Part shown: positions 44,649 through 54,589 of the stretch, piece by piece
Layout: each line of letters begins with the position of its first letter
How positions within the stretch are numbered: position 1 is the first letter of the stretch
Origin: Macrosoma leucophasiata
Lineage: Eukaryota; Arthropoda; Insecta; Lepidoptera; Hedylidae
Assembly (NCBI GenBank): GCA_036365455.1
Contig: JAWQUS010000004.1
Location: forward strand, 7,323,501 to 7,387,500
Direction: 5' to 3'
DNA length: 64,000 bases
Made by a program: the position numbers and the translations under genes
The notes under the pieces: generated by a model
Seen by the model: the letters and a program-made list of their open reading frames with translations, nothing else
Told to the model about the DNA's origin: nothing
Databases searched by the model: none

Positions 44649-44861
44649 AAGAACGGCCACACACCACCCTAAAATCAGAGGCGATATCGGGACAGTTGTG
44701 GTGGGGATGATCGTCCGTAACTCTTAAGCTCTCTGGAAGCGATACAATTCAGGTTACAAGTTACCTACCTACACACGAGGCGATTTAGAGTACGATCTAG
44801 AGTCCTCCCCACCACTGCCCCGATATCGCCTCTAATTATAGGGTCGTATGTAGCCGTTCTT
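44649..44861. mobile_element. 213-bp foldback MITE
   Basis: Left arm 44649-44706 (aagaacggc ... 'agaggcgatatcggg' ... gtggtgggga) and right arm 44805-44861 are imperfect reverse complements over about 57 bases. Confidence 0.75.
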
Positions 44862-46085
44862 ATACCTAGTGTAAGGCTGTGAGTAAGCATATTTTATTTA
44901 AAAATGATATTTGATAATGTCCTCGAGGCCAAATTTTGGTCACAGTGGAAAATTACAACGGAGACTATCAAACTGCGCAAGATATATTATAGTTCACAAG
45001 TGTATGCTCAAATACGAGTGCACTCTCTATTCCCTCACCTCATATCCCGACGGGATGGCGATCCGACTCGACGGTAGAGATCGGATTCCAAACCGACGGC
45101 TTCACGTGCTATCCGAGGCATAGATCCAGGCTCAGAGCTACTACTTGCCTCACTGAAAAAAAAAACCGAATAATTTTTTCCTTACCTAGGGATCGAACCC
45201 GGGACCACAGGCTTCAGTATCGCAATTGCGACTACGAACTATATTTGTGGTAATTCATATCGCCGTGATACAACCTAGCTGCAACTCAGGTTTTTTTTTT
45301 TCATAATTTATCCGTTAAGTGCCCTATGTGTTAGAATTTCATTTAGGTACAATAGACGTTATAAGTGGAAGTTGCTGATTTACAAAATGTGTACCAAATT
45401 TCACTGAATCGGCTCGAAGAGTTTTGAAGCAAATCTGCTGCGACAGACACGCACGATACGTGTGATCATACCTATAAGGACCACGTTTTTAAATTTTGAG
45501 TTACGTAAAATAAAAAAACTATATTAAGTACGACATAAAGAAAGGTCCGACTACGGAGACTACGATAGGGATTGTTGATATTGATTAAATTAAAATAATC
45601 GTTTGCTATTATACGAGTAAGTGTGGCCTCCATTTATCTATAACTCCATGTACGAAACAAATTACGATTTTGTAAATGCTCACTAGAACATATCAAGATA
45701 AGGGTATCGTATGCGTAGCAGGAAACGAGATCCTTATAAATCGACAGAAGCGATTGCGATCTGATTGCTCGGTGTCGATTATTCAGATCCCCTTGTAAGT
45801 TATTCGTTTCTATTCATTAAAGTTGCTAGTGCCGAACTAGATAACGCTCGAAATCGATGAATCGATTTGAAAGTGGTTTAACTCCCGCTGTTATAGGGCT
45901 GCCGCTTGACATCGATTTGACAAGAGTATTGTCTAAAATTACCAATCGGTATTATTGTAATTACGTATTGTAATCCTATGTCTTTATCGGTCGAGGTTAA
46001 TATGTATTTGGTATTGTGATTGAATAAGATTTTATTATATTGTCGGATATCGATGCCGGGAGCACTGCCGTACCTTAAATTTTCG
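44862..46085. other. No feature recognised
   Basis: Contains a short tRNA-like scrap near 45185 ('gggatcgaacccgggaccac') that lacks the rest of a cloverleaf. No gene. Confidence 0.4.
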
Positions 46086-46365
46086 TATCTACGCATAGAG
46101 CAACACGGGCCACCGGCCGCGGCGGACTGGAGGGGAGTAGCCATAGCGTTTATTACCTACCGATTCAAAACAGTCTGTCATTTTTTGCTTGGTGAAATGC
46201 GTGCGACACACACGCACACTACAAATATCGTCTATTACTACGAAACTCACACGTTGACTAACAAAATACAGAAAAAAATTCACGCACACATTTAAACATC
46301 TAGGCGACAGGTATAGGCCCATTTAGGCTTGTAACTTTCCTCCGGTGTTGCTCTATGTATCTACG
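46086..46365. mobile_element. hAT-like MITE 'CATAGAGCAAC' with perfect 8-bp duplication
   Basis: tatctacg at 46086-46093 and 46358-46365 flanks the element 46094-46357. It is inverted relative to the sister copy at 19363-19655 and shares 'aggggagtagccata', 'gtctattactacgaaactca' and 'ctaggcgacaggtatag'. The perfect duplication makes this the younger copy. Confidence 0.9.
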
Positions 46366-46404
46366 TATATCCACGCCAAGTCTCGTACGGTCTTAGCAGA
46401 GACC

Positions 46405-46500
46405 ATGAAGCATCATGACGAATGTAGAAGAAGCACGGGAGGTGAGGCAGGACCGGGATATCTGGAGCTCCACAATCTCTGCCTACCTCGAATGAGACTT
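46405..46500 (+). pseudogene. LINE ORF2 C-terminal scrap
   Basis: The frame reads SIMTNVEEAREVRQDRDIW then SSTISAYLE and stops. Clearly homologous to the minus-strand scrap at 14431-14640. Confidence 0.6.
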
Positions 46501-46562
46501 GGCCTGAAGATAAATACATGCATACATGGAGTATAACATATATAATATTGAGAAAACAGATG

Positions 46563-46690
46563 TTGATTATTTATTTATTTATTTATTTAAACTTTGCATG
46601 AAATAGTACATGAGGCGGACTTAATGCTAAAAAGCATTCTCTACAAGATTATAAATATATGTTGATAATATCTAATGTATATTTTTTGTG
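46563..46690 (-). repeat. LINE 3' end (antisense)
   Basis: Starts with a (ttta)n run and continues 'aggcggacttaatgctaaaa'. Related to 11770-11960. Confidence 0.5.
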
Positions 46691-46702
46691 AAACTCGTTT
46701 TT

Positions 46703-46747
46703 AGGGTTCCGTAGTAAACAAGGAACCCTTATAGTTTCGCCATGTCC

Positions 46748-46786
<39 letters not shown>

Positions 46787-47344
46787 CGCGGTTTAGCGCA
46801 AAAACTATTAGTACTAGAGACTTGAAATTTGGCACAAGTATACACTTTAATTACGCCGACAAAGTGGTAGAATAAAAAAGTGAAAATTTTTTTTTTTAGG
46901 GTAATCTATCCCCTACTAGTATCGCGCGGATATTTTTTTATTTTCGATTTTCATATAGTGTGGGGTGTCGTTAAATAGGTCGTTAAAAATGTTATAAGTT
47001 ACAAACATCATTTTTCAATTTAGTTAACTGTTCGTGACTTATTAAGCTTTAAAGTACAAATTTTCGTTAGACTCAAGTGCTCCCCCCTACAGACTAAACG
47101 GTTGTAACGATTGTAGTTAGAAATTCAAACGTTACGGCGATAGTATCTACATATAACGAAATTAAAAGGAAAACAATCACACCTAAGTTGGCCCTGCAAG
47201 TTTTCGAGTAATAGTCGACCAAATGTATTTTCCTAAAAAAATTCGAACAACTCCATAGAAAATATATATATTTTTTTAATTACGTCTCTTACTCTGTAAC
47301 TACGGAACTCTACAGTGTGCGTGGTCCGACACGCACTTGACCGG
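46703..47344 (+). repeat. Interspersed repeat with 'agggttccgta' start
   Basis: Begins agggttccgtagtaaac, has a (gtct)n microsatellite at about 46747-46785, and ends with 'gtggtccgacacgcacttga' and ccggtttttt. Same termini as 5675-6235. Confidence 0.7.
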
Positions 47345-47934
47345 TTTTTTATCGCTATGTTTACACAGTGGTTGTCAATCACTCATCGCTATGACTGACA
47401 TTCGTTAAGTATGTGTACCTTGAAAGGGATTGCGCTATCCGTAAATAAAAATTATTTAAAGATTAAGAGTTAGTGGTATTCGGGCATGCATAATTTTTAC
47501 AATTTTATTCATCACTGCATATCTCTGCGGAAAAATTAATTGCGTCATTATTTTTCTTAGAATTTTTTACAAAATGTCAACCCTAAATCCATTTGCCTAA
47601 TTGGTACCTATCGCCTTATGAGCGTCAGATACACATCGCCTGGCATTCGTGGCTGGTCACTGGCAACAAATGACACATTATCTTTTGCCGGATTATCCTT
47701 GAGAGTGTTTTAGACGTCTTATTGTTACGTGGATATTCCGATAACATTCTAATATTTAAGAGAGGTATATGAAATTCAAGTCGGGCCCGGTAATATTTGT
47801 TTTTAGGGAACAACATCAAATGTACTATCAAGGAACTGGACGCTTGACCACATGGGCATCTTATGCGGTCCTAAAAAATACGCCGCGCCGCTGTCTGCTG
47901 TCAGTGTGTAGCAGACTCCCGCCATGAAACTGTT
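47345..47934. other. No feature recognised
   Basis: AT-rich spacer; no repeat shared with the rest of the window. Confidence 0.4.
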
Positions 47935-48270
47935 TAAATATGTGCGTGAAATTGTTTCTGTATTTTGTTAAAGTCAAGGTGTGAGTTTCGTAGTAATAGA
48001 CGATTTTTTGTAGTGTGCGTGTGTTGCTCTATGGGTTCCATAGAGCAACAACACGCTTGCCAAGCGTGACGATTATAGCATAAATGTCAAGCGATAGGAT
48101 ATATTTGGCTTTCGTATGGCAGTGGATTTCTTTCAGCTGAAATGATGATGATGATGAATCCAGTAGCTTCGGAGTAAATGAGTTGTGACAGGCGACAGAG
48201 AGACAGATACGTGATCTTATAAGTCGTAAGAGTTCCATAGAGCAACGCGGACCACTGGTCCGCGTCTGCC
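47935..48270. repeat. Fragments of the 'CATAGAGCAAC' MITE
   Basis: 47935-48036 is the right part of the element ending gttgctctatg. Four bases later another left end (catagagcaac) begins, and a third left end lies at about 48235. The head-to-head ends form a small palindrome near 48025-48052. Confidence 0.6.
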
Positions 48271-48394
48271 GGGCGCCGGGTCTGCGTTGGTCTTTTGGTG
48301 GGTATTTTTTTTCCTTTTAAGGTAAAGAACCTTCGAAAATGATCAAAGATATATTTCACTTAGTTATAGCACTAGATACGTTCTTTTGACTGTG

Positions 48395-48674
48395 GTTATA
48401 AATAGTGGCGTAGCTACTATTGGTGGCACCAGGGGGGTTGAGAAAGAAAAAAATAAATTAACTTAAGGAATTGATTATTTTGTGTCTTATTTCTCCATTC
48501 TCCATCGTTGTACCTATCCCCAATTTGAGCCAATTCTCTGTCTCCGGCTCCCCTTGGTATTATGCGTATATATATATATATATATATTATTTAAGGAGAG
48601 GTTGCCACCCCGAAACGGGTGGCACCCGGTGAGGGCCGCCTCCACCCCCCTTTAGCTACGCCACTGGTTATACC
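48395..48674. mobile_element. hAT-like MITE with 'AGTGGCGTAGCTA' ends
   Basis: Ends agtggcgtagcta (48404-48416) and tagctacgccact (48653-48665) are perfect complements. Flanking 8-mers gttataaa and gttatacc match at 6 of 8. A (ta)n run lies inside at about 48568-48587. Confidence 0.7.
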
Positions 48675-49535
48675 ACAGTACAAATACATACAATAGGTGA
48701 TATATTGCTTATATTGCTTTTGAAGTTTTGCAAAATATCGTTTTCACGTCAAATTTCAAACGCAAATTCATTGGAGTTGTCGCGTATTTAGATACATTCT
48801 TTAGATGGTCTCTGTGGTTATAGATACAACACACGTGTGCCCGAGCTCTAAATCTTCGCAGTACAATCATCCAGTTCTATCTTGGAGCAAGAAATGCAAA
48901 AGTTTCAACAAAGAAATAAACCGCCATGAACCGCCACTGCGATGGTTTATATACTGTTAACTTTGTTGCATTGTAATCGGATATGCATTCATCTTCATTC
49001 CGCGCAATCTAATTCCGTTTATCAATTACATTTTAACGTTTTGGTTAGTATTGTTTGAAGTAAGTAGTCTTGTCTTGTTATGAGCTACTTTCATTACATT
49101 CGTTCAGGAGCTCACCATATTTTCCTTCACAAACCCAACACAACATTACATGTACATTACACGTGGGTAGGTAGGTACCTACAACATACACATTTTAGTA
49201 GGCAAAACCCGTGGGGTTATCCTTTGCCCTACTAAAAATTGTCCTTCTGTGTGTATGACGTGATTGACGTATATGTTCCGCTTTCACTTCACAACGTGTA
49301 AACCGATTTCAATTAAAGGAGATGTTGCAAAAATGTATGGACCTCCGGCCATGTAATACACAATATCATTAACAGGCCAAATCAATATAAAAACGTTTTT
49401 TTACTGCCTTTTTTTCACTTATTTAGCTTTGTTTGCAGTTACAAAACATTTTTTGCAGTTAGAATTGAAACTCAAAACCAACATGGCGAATATGGCGGGC
49501 GATGTCATTTTGTCATTTTCATTTCTTGAATTGTT
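48675..49535. other. No feature recognised
   Basis: AT-rich spacer. Confidence 0.4.
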
Positions 49536-49740
49536 TTTGACGTGTCAACGTTTTAAATTAGGTTGCGGCTCGGAGTCACTCATGAAAAAGTATAACGCCC
49601 GGTAACGTAACGATGAGTCACCGAAAGAGAGAGAGGCCTGCCGGACCGGCGAATGCCTTTCTACCGAGAAAAAGACGTTGTCACGTAAAATCTTCGCCCG
49701 TAAAACCGACTTTACAGGCAACCAGTTTTTTTGATTATAC
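49536..49740 (-). repeat. Deleted, inverted copy of the 34811-35260 repeat
   Basis: Runs ttttgacgtgtcaacg, 'ggttgcggctcggagtcact', 'gaggcctgccggaccggcga', then jumps to 'ccgagaaaaagacgttgtca' and 'aaactggttgcctg' (complement). The central ~240 bp of the longer copy is missing. Confidence 0.65.
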
Positions 49741-50620
49741 TCGTATACTTTCGTTTGATTATACTTGGAGAAAAAATTAATATTTGCTCAATACTATCGA
49801 AATCGATTTTATGTGTTAATACTATATCGAATCTAATCGAATTCCAATTTTAAAAAAATCCTCGTAACTTCTTTAAATTGATAGATTTGATACATTGTTT
49901 TTTTTTTTATAATACGTGATGAACTAGTAAGATACAAATAACATTAGTTTTGTTTTATCTACATAGGTACTATCCCAAGCGTCGGCTGTATCGCCGCCAT
50001 GTTGAACATGGTTGAATATGATAAAATTGTTTGAATTCAATGTGGTTGTAACTCTAAAATATATTCTTGAATAAATTAATTGTATATTTTTCCGATTCTT
50101 CTTTAATTTACCCATTTTTTGAGGACATGTACGAACCAGAGCCGAGCTCGCAACATCTCCTTTAGAATTAAAATAGTTCGAGACCCTAAAATGGATATTA
50201 TTTTCAATACTCAATCCTTAAATTGTTGAAATAGAGAATGAAAATATGGATGAAAATCCATATTTTTGTCACGAATTTCATAAAATAATCCACTGAATGG
50301 TATTTTTGTCTTTGCTTCTTCTTCCCTCAACATTGTCTAGCTAAATATAAATCGATTACCAATATGTCTGATAAACATCTCTTTATATATCTCTTTATCT
50401 TTCTAATTTCACTAACCGCTCTTCAAAAGCAAAACGGAATATAGTCTATAGAGAATACTGCCAATCGGTTACAATAGATCTTGCATATATTATGATAGCT
50501 ATATAATTATACATTGCGTATTCAAATAATATATGCAAGCAAATCAGCATAATATATAATTGACGTAACGTGGTATTGTTGTGCAACGTTCTTAAGTATC
50601 ATGTATGGAATTTATTTCAT
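49741..50620. other. No feature recognised
   Basis: AT-rich spacer; the 96-codon minus frame at 49924-50214 has no recognisable domain. Confidence 0.4.
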
Positions 50621-50815
50621 ACTAGCGGCCCGCCCCGGCTTCGCCCGCGCTGCTCTGCTCCTATTAGTCATAGCGTAATGTAAGCTATCCTATCTCTCAA
50701 GTTGGATCGAACTGCACATGGTGTGCGAATTTTATTATAATCGGTTAAGTGGTTTAGGAGTCCATTGAGGACAAACATTGTGACACGAGATTTATATATA
50801 TTAAGATATGCGGAC
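50621..50815 (+). repeat. Interspersed repeat 'ctagcggcccgccccggctt' type
   Basis: Starts actagcggcccgccccgg and ends 'cattgtgacacgagattta' with a tata run. A very common lepidopteran non-autonomous repeat type (from memory). Confidence 0.6.
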
Positions 50816-50904
50816 ATTATATTCGACTGAACAAATCTAAATAACTTGTTGAATCTGAAGAAAGGACATTTCTCCCTTTGAATTGACATCTTTTCGTTGT
50901 CTGT

Positions 50905-51160
50905 TGAGATAGCAATCCCGCCGAATGGCGAAACTCAAGTACCAGTGGGCAGATAACATAATTCGAAGAACTAACGTCCGTTGTGGCAGAAAGGTTCTCG
51001 GATGGCGACCGCGTACCAAAATACCTAAGCATGGGTAGACCCACCAGGAGATGGCCTTACGATCTGGTTAACATTGGACAGTCGCTGGTTGATTGCAGCT
51101 CAGAATAGTTTAATGTTGCCTTCTGTGGGAGAAGACTCGTCCAGCAGCGGACGTCTTGCG
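50905..51160 (+). pseudogene. RTE ORF2 3' fragment, frameshifted
   Basis: Successive frames give RMAKLKYQWADNIIRRTNV, VLGWRPRTK, RRWPYDLVNIGQSLVDCSS and RLVQQRTSCG, in the order of an RTE C-terminus. Several stops and shifts. Confidence 0.65.
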
Positions 51161-51167
51161 GCTGAAA

Positions 51168-51468
51168 CGTTTCTTTTTATGTCAAGAAGTTGCAAACAAG
51201 CATTCAGTTTACATTCATGGTAAGTTATTACAGTATCCTGCCTATGAACATCTGCATGAATACAGAGATTTCAATGTTAATGCGTTTTCACTCCTGAGAC
51301 CTAGGTTATTATGCCTCTGTGCCAGAAATTACATTGCCGTATATTACCACCTGAACAGGATAGTGCTGAATACTGCCGTTTAGCGCCAAGAAGATTAGTT
51401 ATAAGGTGATGCCTATGCCTGCAAGTTCCGTCCGTTGAGCTCTACCATCTACCACCAGTAAAAAATAT
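51168..51468 (-). repeat. Family A copy (antisense), diverged
   Basis: 'tgcaaacaagcattcagttt' to 'catctaccaccagtaaaaaa', with many substitutions. Confidence 0.7.
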
Positions 51469-51856
51469 GGCGATAAGCACATTTCCAGTGACTGATTGAA
51501 CAGTTTTATACCTACCTAAAAAATCACTATCATACTAAAAATATAATATTTTTCTAATCTTATGACGAGTGATAGTTCACAATAAGAGCCTAACTATTGT
51601 ACATCCTCTCGATTGACAAAAGCGTAACTAACGAACACTTTCCGACCGAACTGAACATTGTAAAGGCATATTTATCATACGTCGCTGTTGTCCAAATATG
51701 TTGCATTAATAAATGACCAGACAAGACGTTGATGTCTGTACAATAAGTGGAACAAATGTTTGAGAAGTGATTTATTAGAATAATGTGTTAATTCCTCAAT
51801 AGATTAGACATGTATGTTTTGACATGATATGTTCTTAGGTTTTCGCGAGCTACACT

Positions 51857-52677
51857 CATTGAAATAAAACTATTTTATCGGATTTATCTCGCGTATATTA
51901 AACTAAAATGATTTTTAAAATCAACCCGACGTTTCGGTCGCTTTTCAGCTTCCGCGGTCCCGGGCAGACTGAGGTGACATTTGACTGACAGAAGTTTGAA
52001 AAAAATTTATGTAGCTACCTCCATCGATTTCGTAAACGCTTTGCGTAGCGTTCAGGATTAACACAATAATGACTTATGGTATCTTGAGGTCTTGCAGACT
52101 GCTGCGGCTGGGATTTAATCTTGCTAAGTATGGGATCCCATGATGTTGATAATCGCCATCCATCTTCTCTATTGAAATTTGGGTGTTTTTTTTGGAGGCT
52201 ATTGAAATTAAAAAACACCCAAATTTCAATAGAGAAGATGGATGACATTTGTCTGACAGAAGTTTGAAAAAATTATATGTAGCTACCTCCATCGATTTCG
52301 TAAACGCCTTGCGTAGCGTTCAGGATTAACACAATAATGACTTATGGTATCTTGAGGTCTTGCAGACTGCTGCGGCTGGGATTTAATCTTGCTAAGTATG
52401 GGATCCCATGATGTTGATAATCGCCATCCATCTTCTCTATTGAAATTTGGGTGTTTTTTTTTGGAGGCTATTGAAATTAAGAAGAGCGTTTACGAAATCG
52501 ATGGAGGTAGATTATAAGCTACATATAATTTTTTCAAACTTCTATCACCACAAATGTCACCTCAGTCTGCTCGGGACCACGGAAGCTGAAAAGCGACCGA
52601 AACGTCGAATTGATTTTAAAAATCATTTTAGTTTAATATACGCGAGATAAATCCGTAAAAATAGTTTTATTTCAATG
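51857..52677. mobile_element. Penelope-like cluster: tandem units within long inverted ends
   Basis: The outer arms (about 51857-52040 and 52485-52677) are reverse complements running from 'attgaaataaaactatttta' through cgacgtttcgg and 'cagactgaggtgacat' to 'atcgatttcgtaaacgc'. Between them a 268-bp unit occurs twice in the same direction (from 51986 and 52254). A perfect 31-bp inverted pair (52160-52190 and 52211-52241) lies inside. The minus strand reads FNREDGWRLSTSWDPILSKI then NPERYAKRLRNRW, which resembles the C-terminal tail of Penelope-type ORFs (from memory). A diverged relative is at 62970-63240. Confidence 0.6.
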
Positions 52678-52698
52678 TATGTTTTGTAAAACTTAATG

Positions 52699-52764
52699 TC
52701 TATGGAGTATAGAGTTATATTCCCGGGTCCCCTTTTCCGGGAATATAACTCTATACTCCATAGA
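52699..52764. repeat. Perfect 28-bp hairpin
   Basis: Arms 52699-52726 (tctatggagtatagagttat...) and 52737-52764 are exact complements around a 10-base loop. It sits where the tRNA-like head of the following SINE should be. Confidence 0.85.
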
Positions 52765-52774
52765 GTTAAATTCA

Positions 52775-53010
52775 CTATCAAAGATAAAGGTGTAAAATCC
52801 TTTATCTCTGGTTCTATTGGGAGTTTTGCATTTTCTGGAGGTTTCCCAGTATCACGGAGTTTGGTAATGTGCCAGGAGTTGTCAACAGACGCGCCACCTG
52901 TTGCATAGGCCAAAACGTAACCGGTGAATCGTGGTTCTTTGCATGTTTGCTTGAATGCATACATTTACATTTGCTTTCGCCTTCGGGTATTACAGGTGTG
53001 AAAGTATGTT
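52775..53010 (+). repeat. Family B SINE body without head
   Basis: 'cctttatctctggttctatt' to 'gggtattacaggtgtgaaag'. The tRNA-derived promoter is absent. Confidence 0.75.
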
Positions 53011-53274
53011 ACATTTATATTATGAAAAAGAATGGTTCTATTTCATTTTCACTATACAACTATTTCAGTAACTACCATTAAGTATAGCTAAATTTTAGTC
53101 GTACCAGGACAAACCAGCACATCACATTCCATTGATTAGCTTCCATAACAACCTTGGTGTACGTAATTCTTTAAAAGTATATCATTAATATACGAATAAC
53201 AAAATTAAACTAAGCGATTTATTAGTACAAAATTTCGACGTCAAACAAATTTGTTGGCCCTTTTTGTTGTACAG

Positions 53275-53346
53275 CAAAGTCCTTCGCGGAGCCACAAAAG
53301 GTGCTATTTTTCACCCAAAGATAACGTCCTAAGAGAGACAGTTGAG
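53275..53346 (+). other. Candidate isolated exon (24 codons), unassigned
   Basis: A T-rich tract and acceptor (ttttgttgtacag) precede an open 72-base stretch reading QSPSRSHKRCYFSPKDNVLR then ETVE, followed by a good donor (GAG|gtaagg). The length is a multiple of three. I recognise no family and no linked exon, so this may be chance. Confidence 0.15.
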
Positions 53347-54589
53347 GTAAGGGGCTGTCTTATTAGACTTTCGTTCGTTCCGCAGTGGGACCACCATGGT
53401 AGAGGGTTTATTTACATTGATGTGTCATGTTTCGCTGTCGGACATTTGTAAGTGTACTAAACGCTGCGATTAAGCCTAGACAGTAGACAATCTGGTAAGT
53501 ACGGGCTGTTCTTGGCGCGAGTCACTTGTTTCTCGTTTTTGTTCAACTAATAGCAGGGTAATGGCCACTTAGCATTTATAGCTAGCCGAGATATATTGAC
53601 ATTGTTTAATTTGTATCTTTATATCGGAGTAACATTCGAATGTAAGTGCACATCATTTCATTATGTCTCTGCAATCAACCGACATACTTTGTGGTGTTGG
53701 ATTTCAGACGCTCGATACTTAGTTATGTGTTAACCAGATTTTGCTTACAATTTTGTGCGCATAGTTCGGGTTGCCAAAGGAGGCAGAGGCGGAGTTTTAG
53801 GAAGCCCTCTCTTAGTGTTCTCCTACACTCCTCATGGTATCGTTTTGTCAAATTTCAGCTTTATACTTTACTATTAAGTACCTGCTCTTTGTTTCTACTA
53901 TCAATCAGTTTCAGCTGTGCATTGTCTATCAGCCACACAGAAACGGAGAAGTTTTTACGTTAAATTGATTGATTGCATCGTTGCTTGCATTGGTCTAGAT
54001 TTGTTTTAATAATAATCTGATTATACCGTAGTATAAGCAGATTATTATTTCGTTTCAAAATTAAAAAAAAAATGAAATAATCTCGTGTAATCTCTATGAT
54101 ACCATTAGATGCCATTCTGATGAAATAAATAAAAAAAAAAACTGATTTTAAAAAATTGCGTGTGCGAATTGTAATGGTGAGAAACTTGGCAACTATACAT
54201 GTTTTTAGATATTTCTTTAATTTTTGAATCAAGAATGAATTCAATAAACCAGCTGTTTAAGACACGGACATGTTTTTCGTGATTTTCGGCCGCACAGCCT
54301 ATTTCCAAGCTACATTTTGAATATGGAAACAAAACTAACTTGATCACAGTATTATAGATCTGAAATAATTACGTTTGAACCAGTTAAAGTACATGATTAA
54401 AGCATAGATATTTATGTCTTCTGTTACATCGATAAAGATCTACAGTGTCATTTATTCTAGACCCCGCCGCTCTAGTTTCCAAATAATTTCATTATGAACT
54501 CAACAGATTGCGTGGAATGAATCGATCATTTACAATTTAATTATATATCAAACTAGTTTTCCAATTGGGCACAGGATTTTCTGTGATGC
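53347..54589. other. No feature recognised
   Basis: AT-rich. The 105-codon frame 53646-53963 is low-complexity hydrophobic and unsupported. Confidence 0.35.

Noticed and set aside
46747..46786. CRISPR-like short direct repeats
   Set aside because: Simple (gtct)n microsatellite within an interspersed repeat; no spacers.
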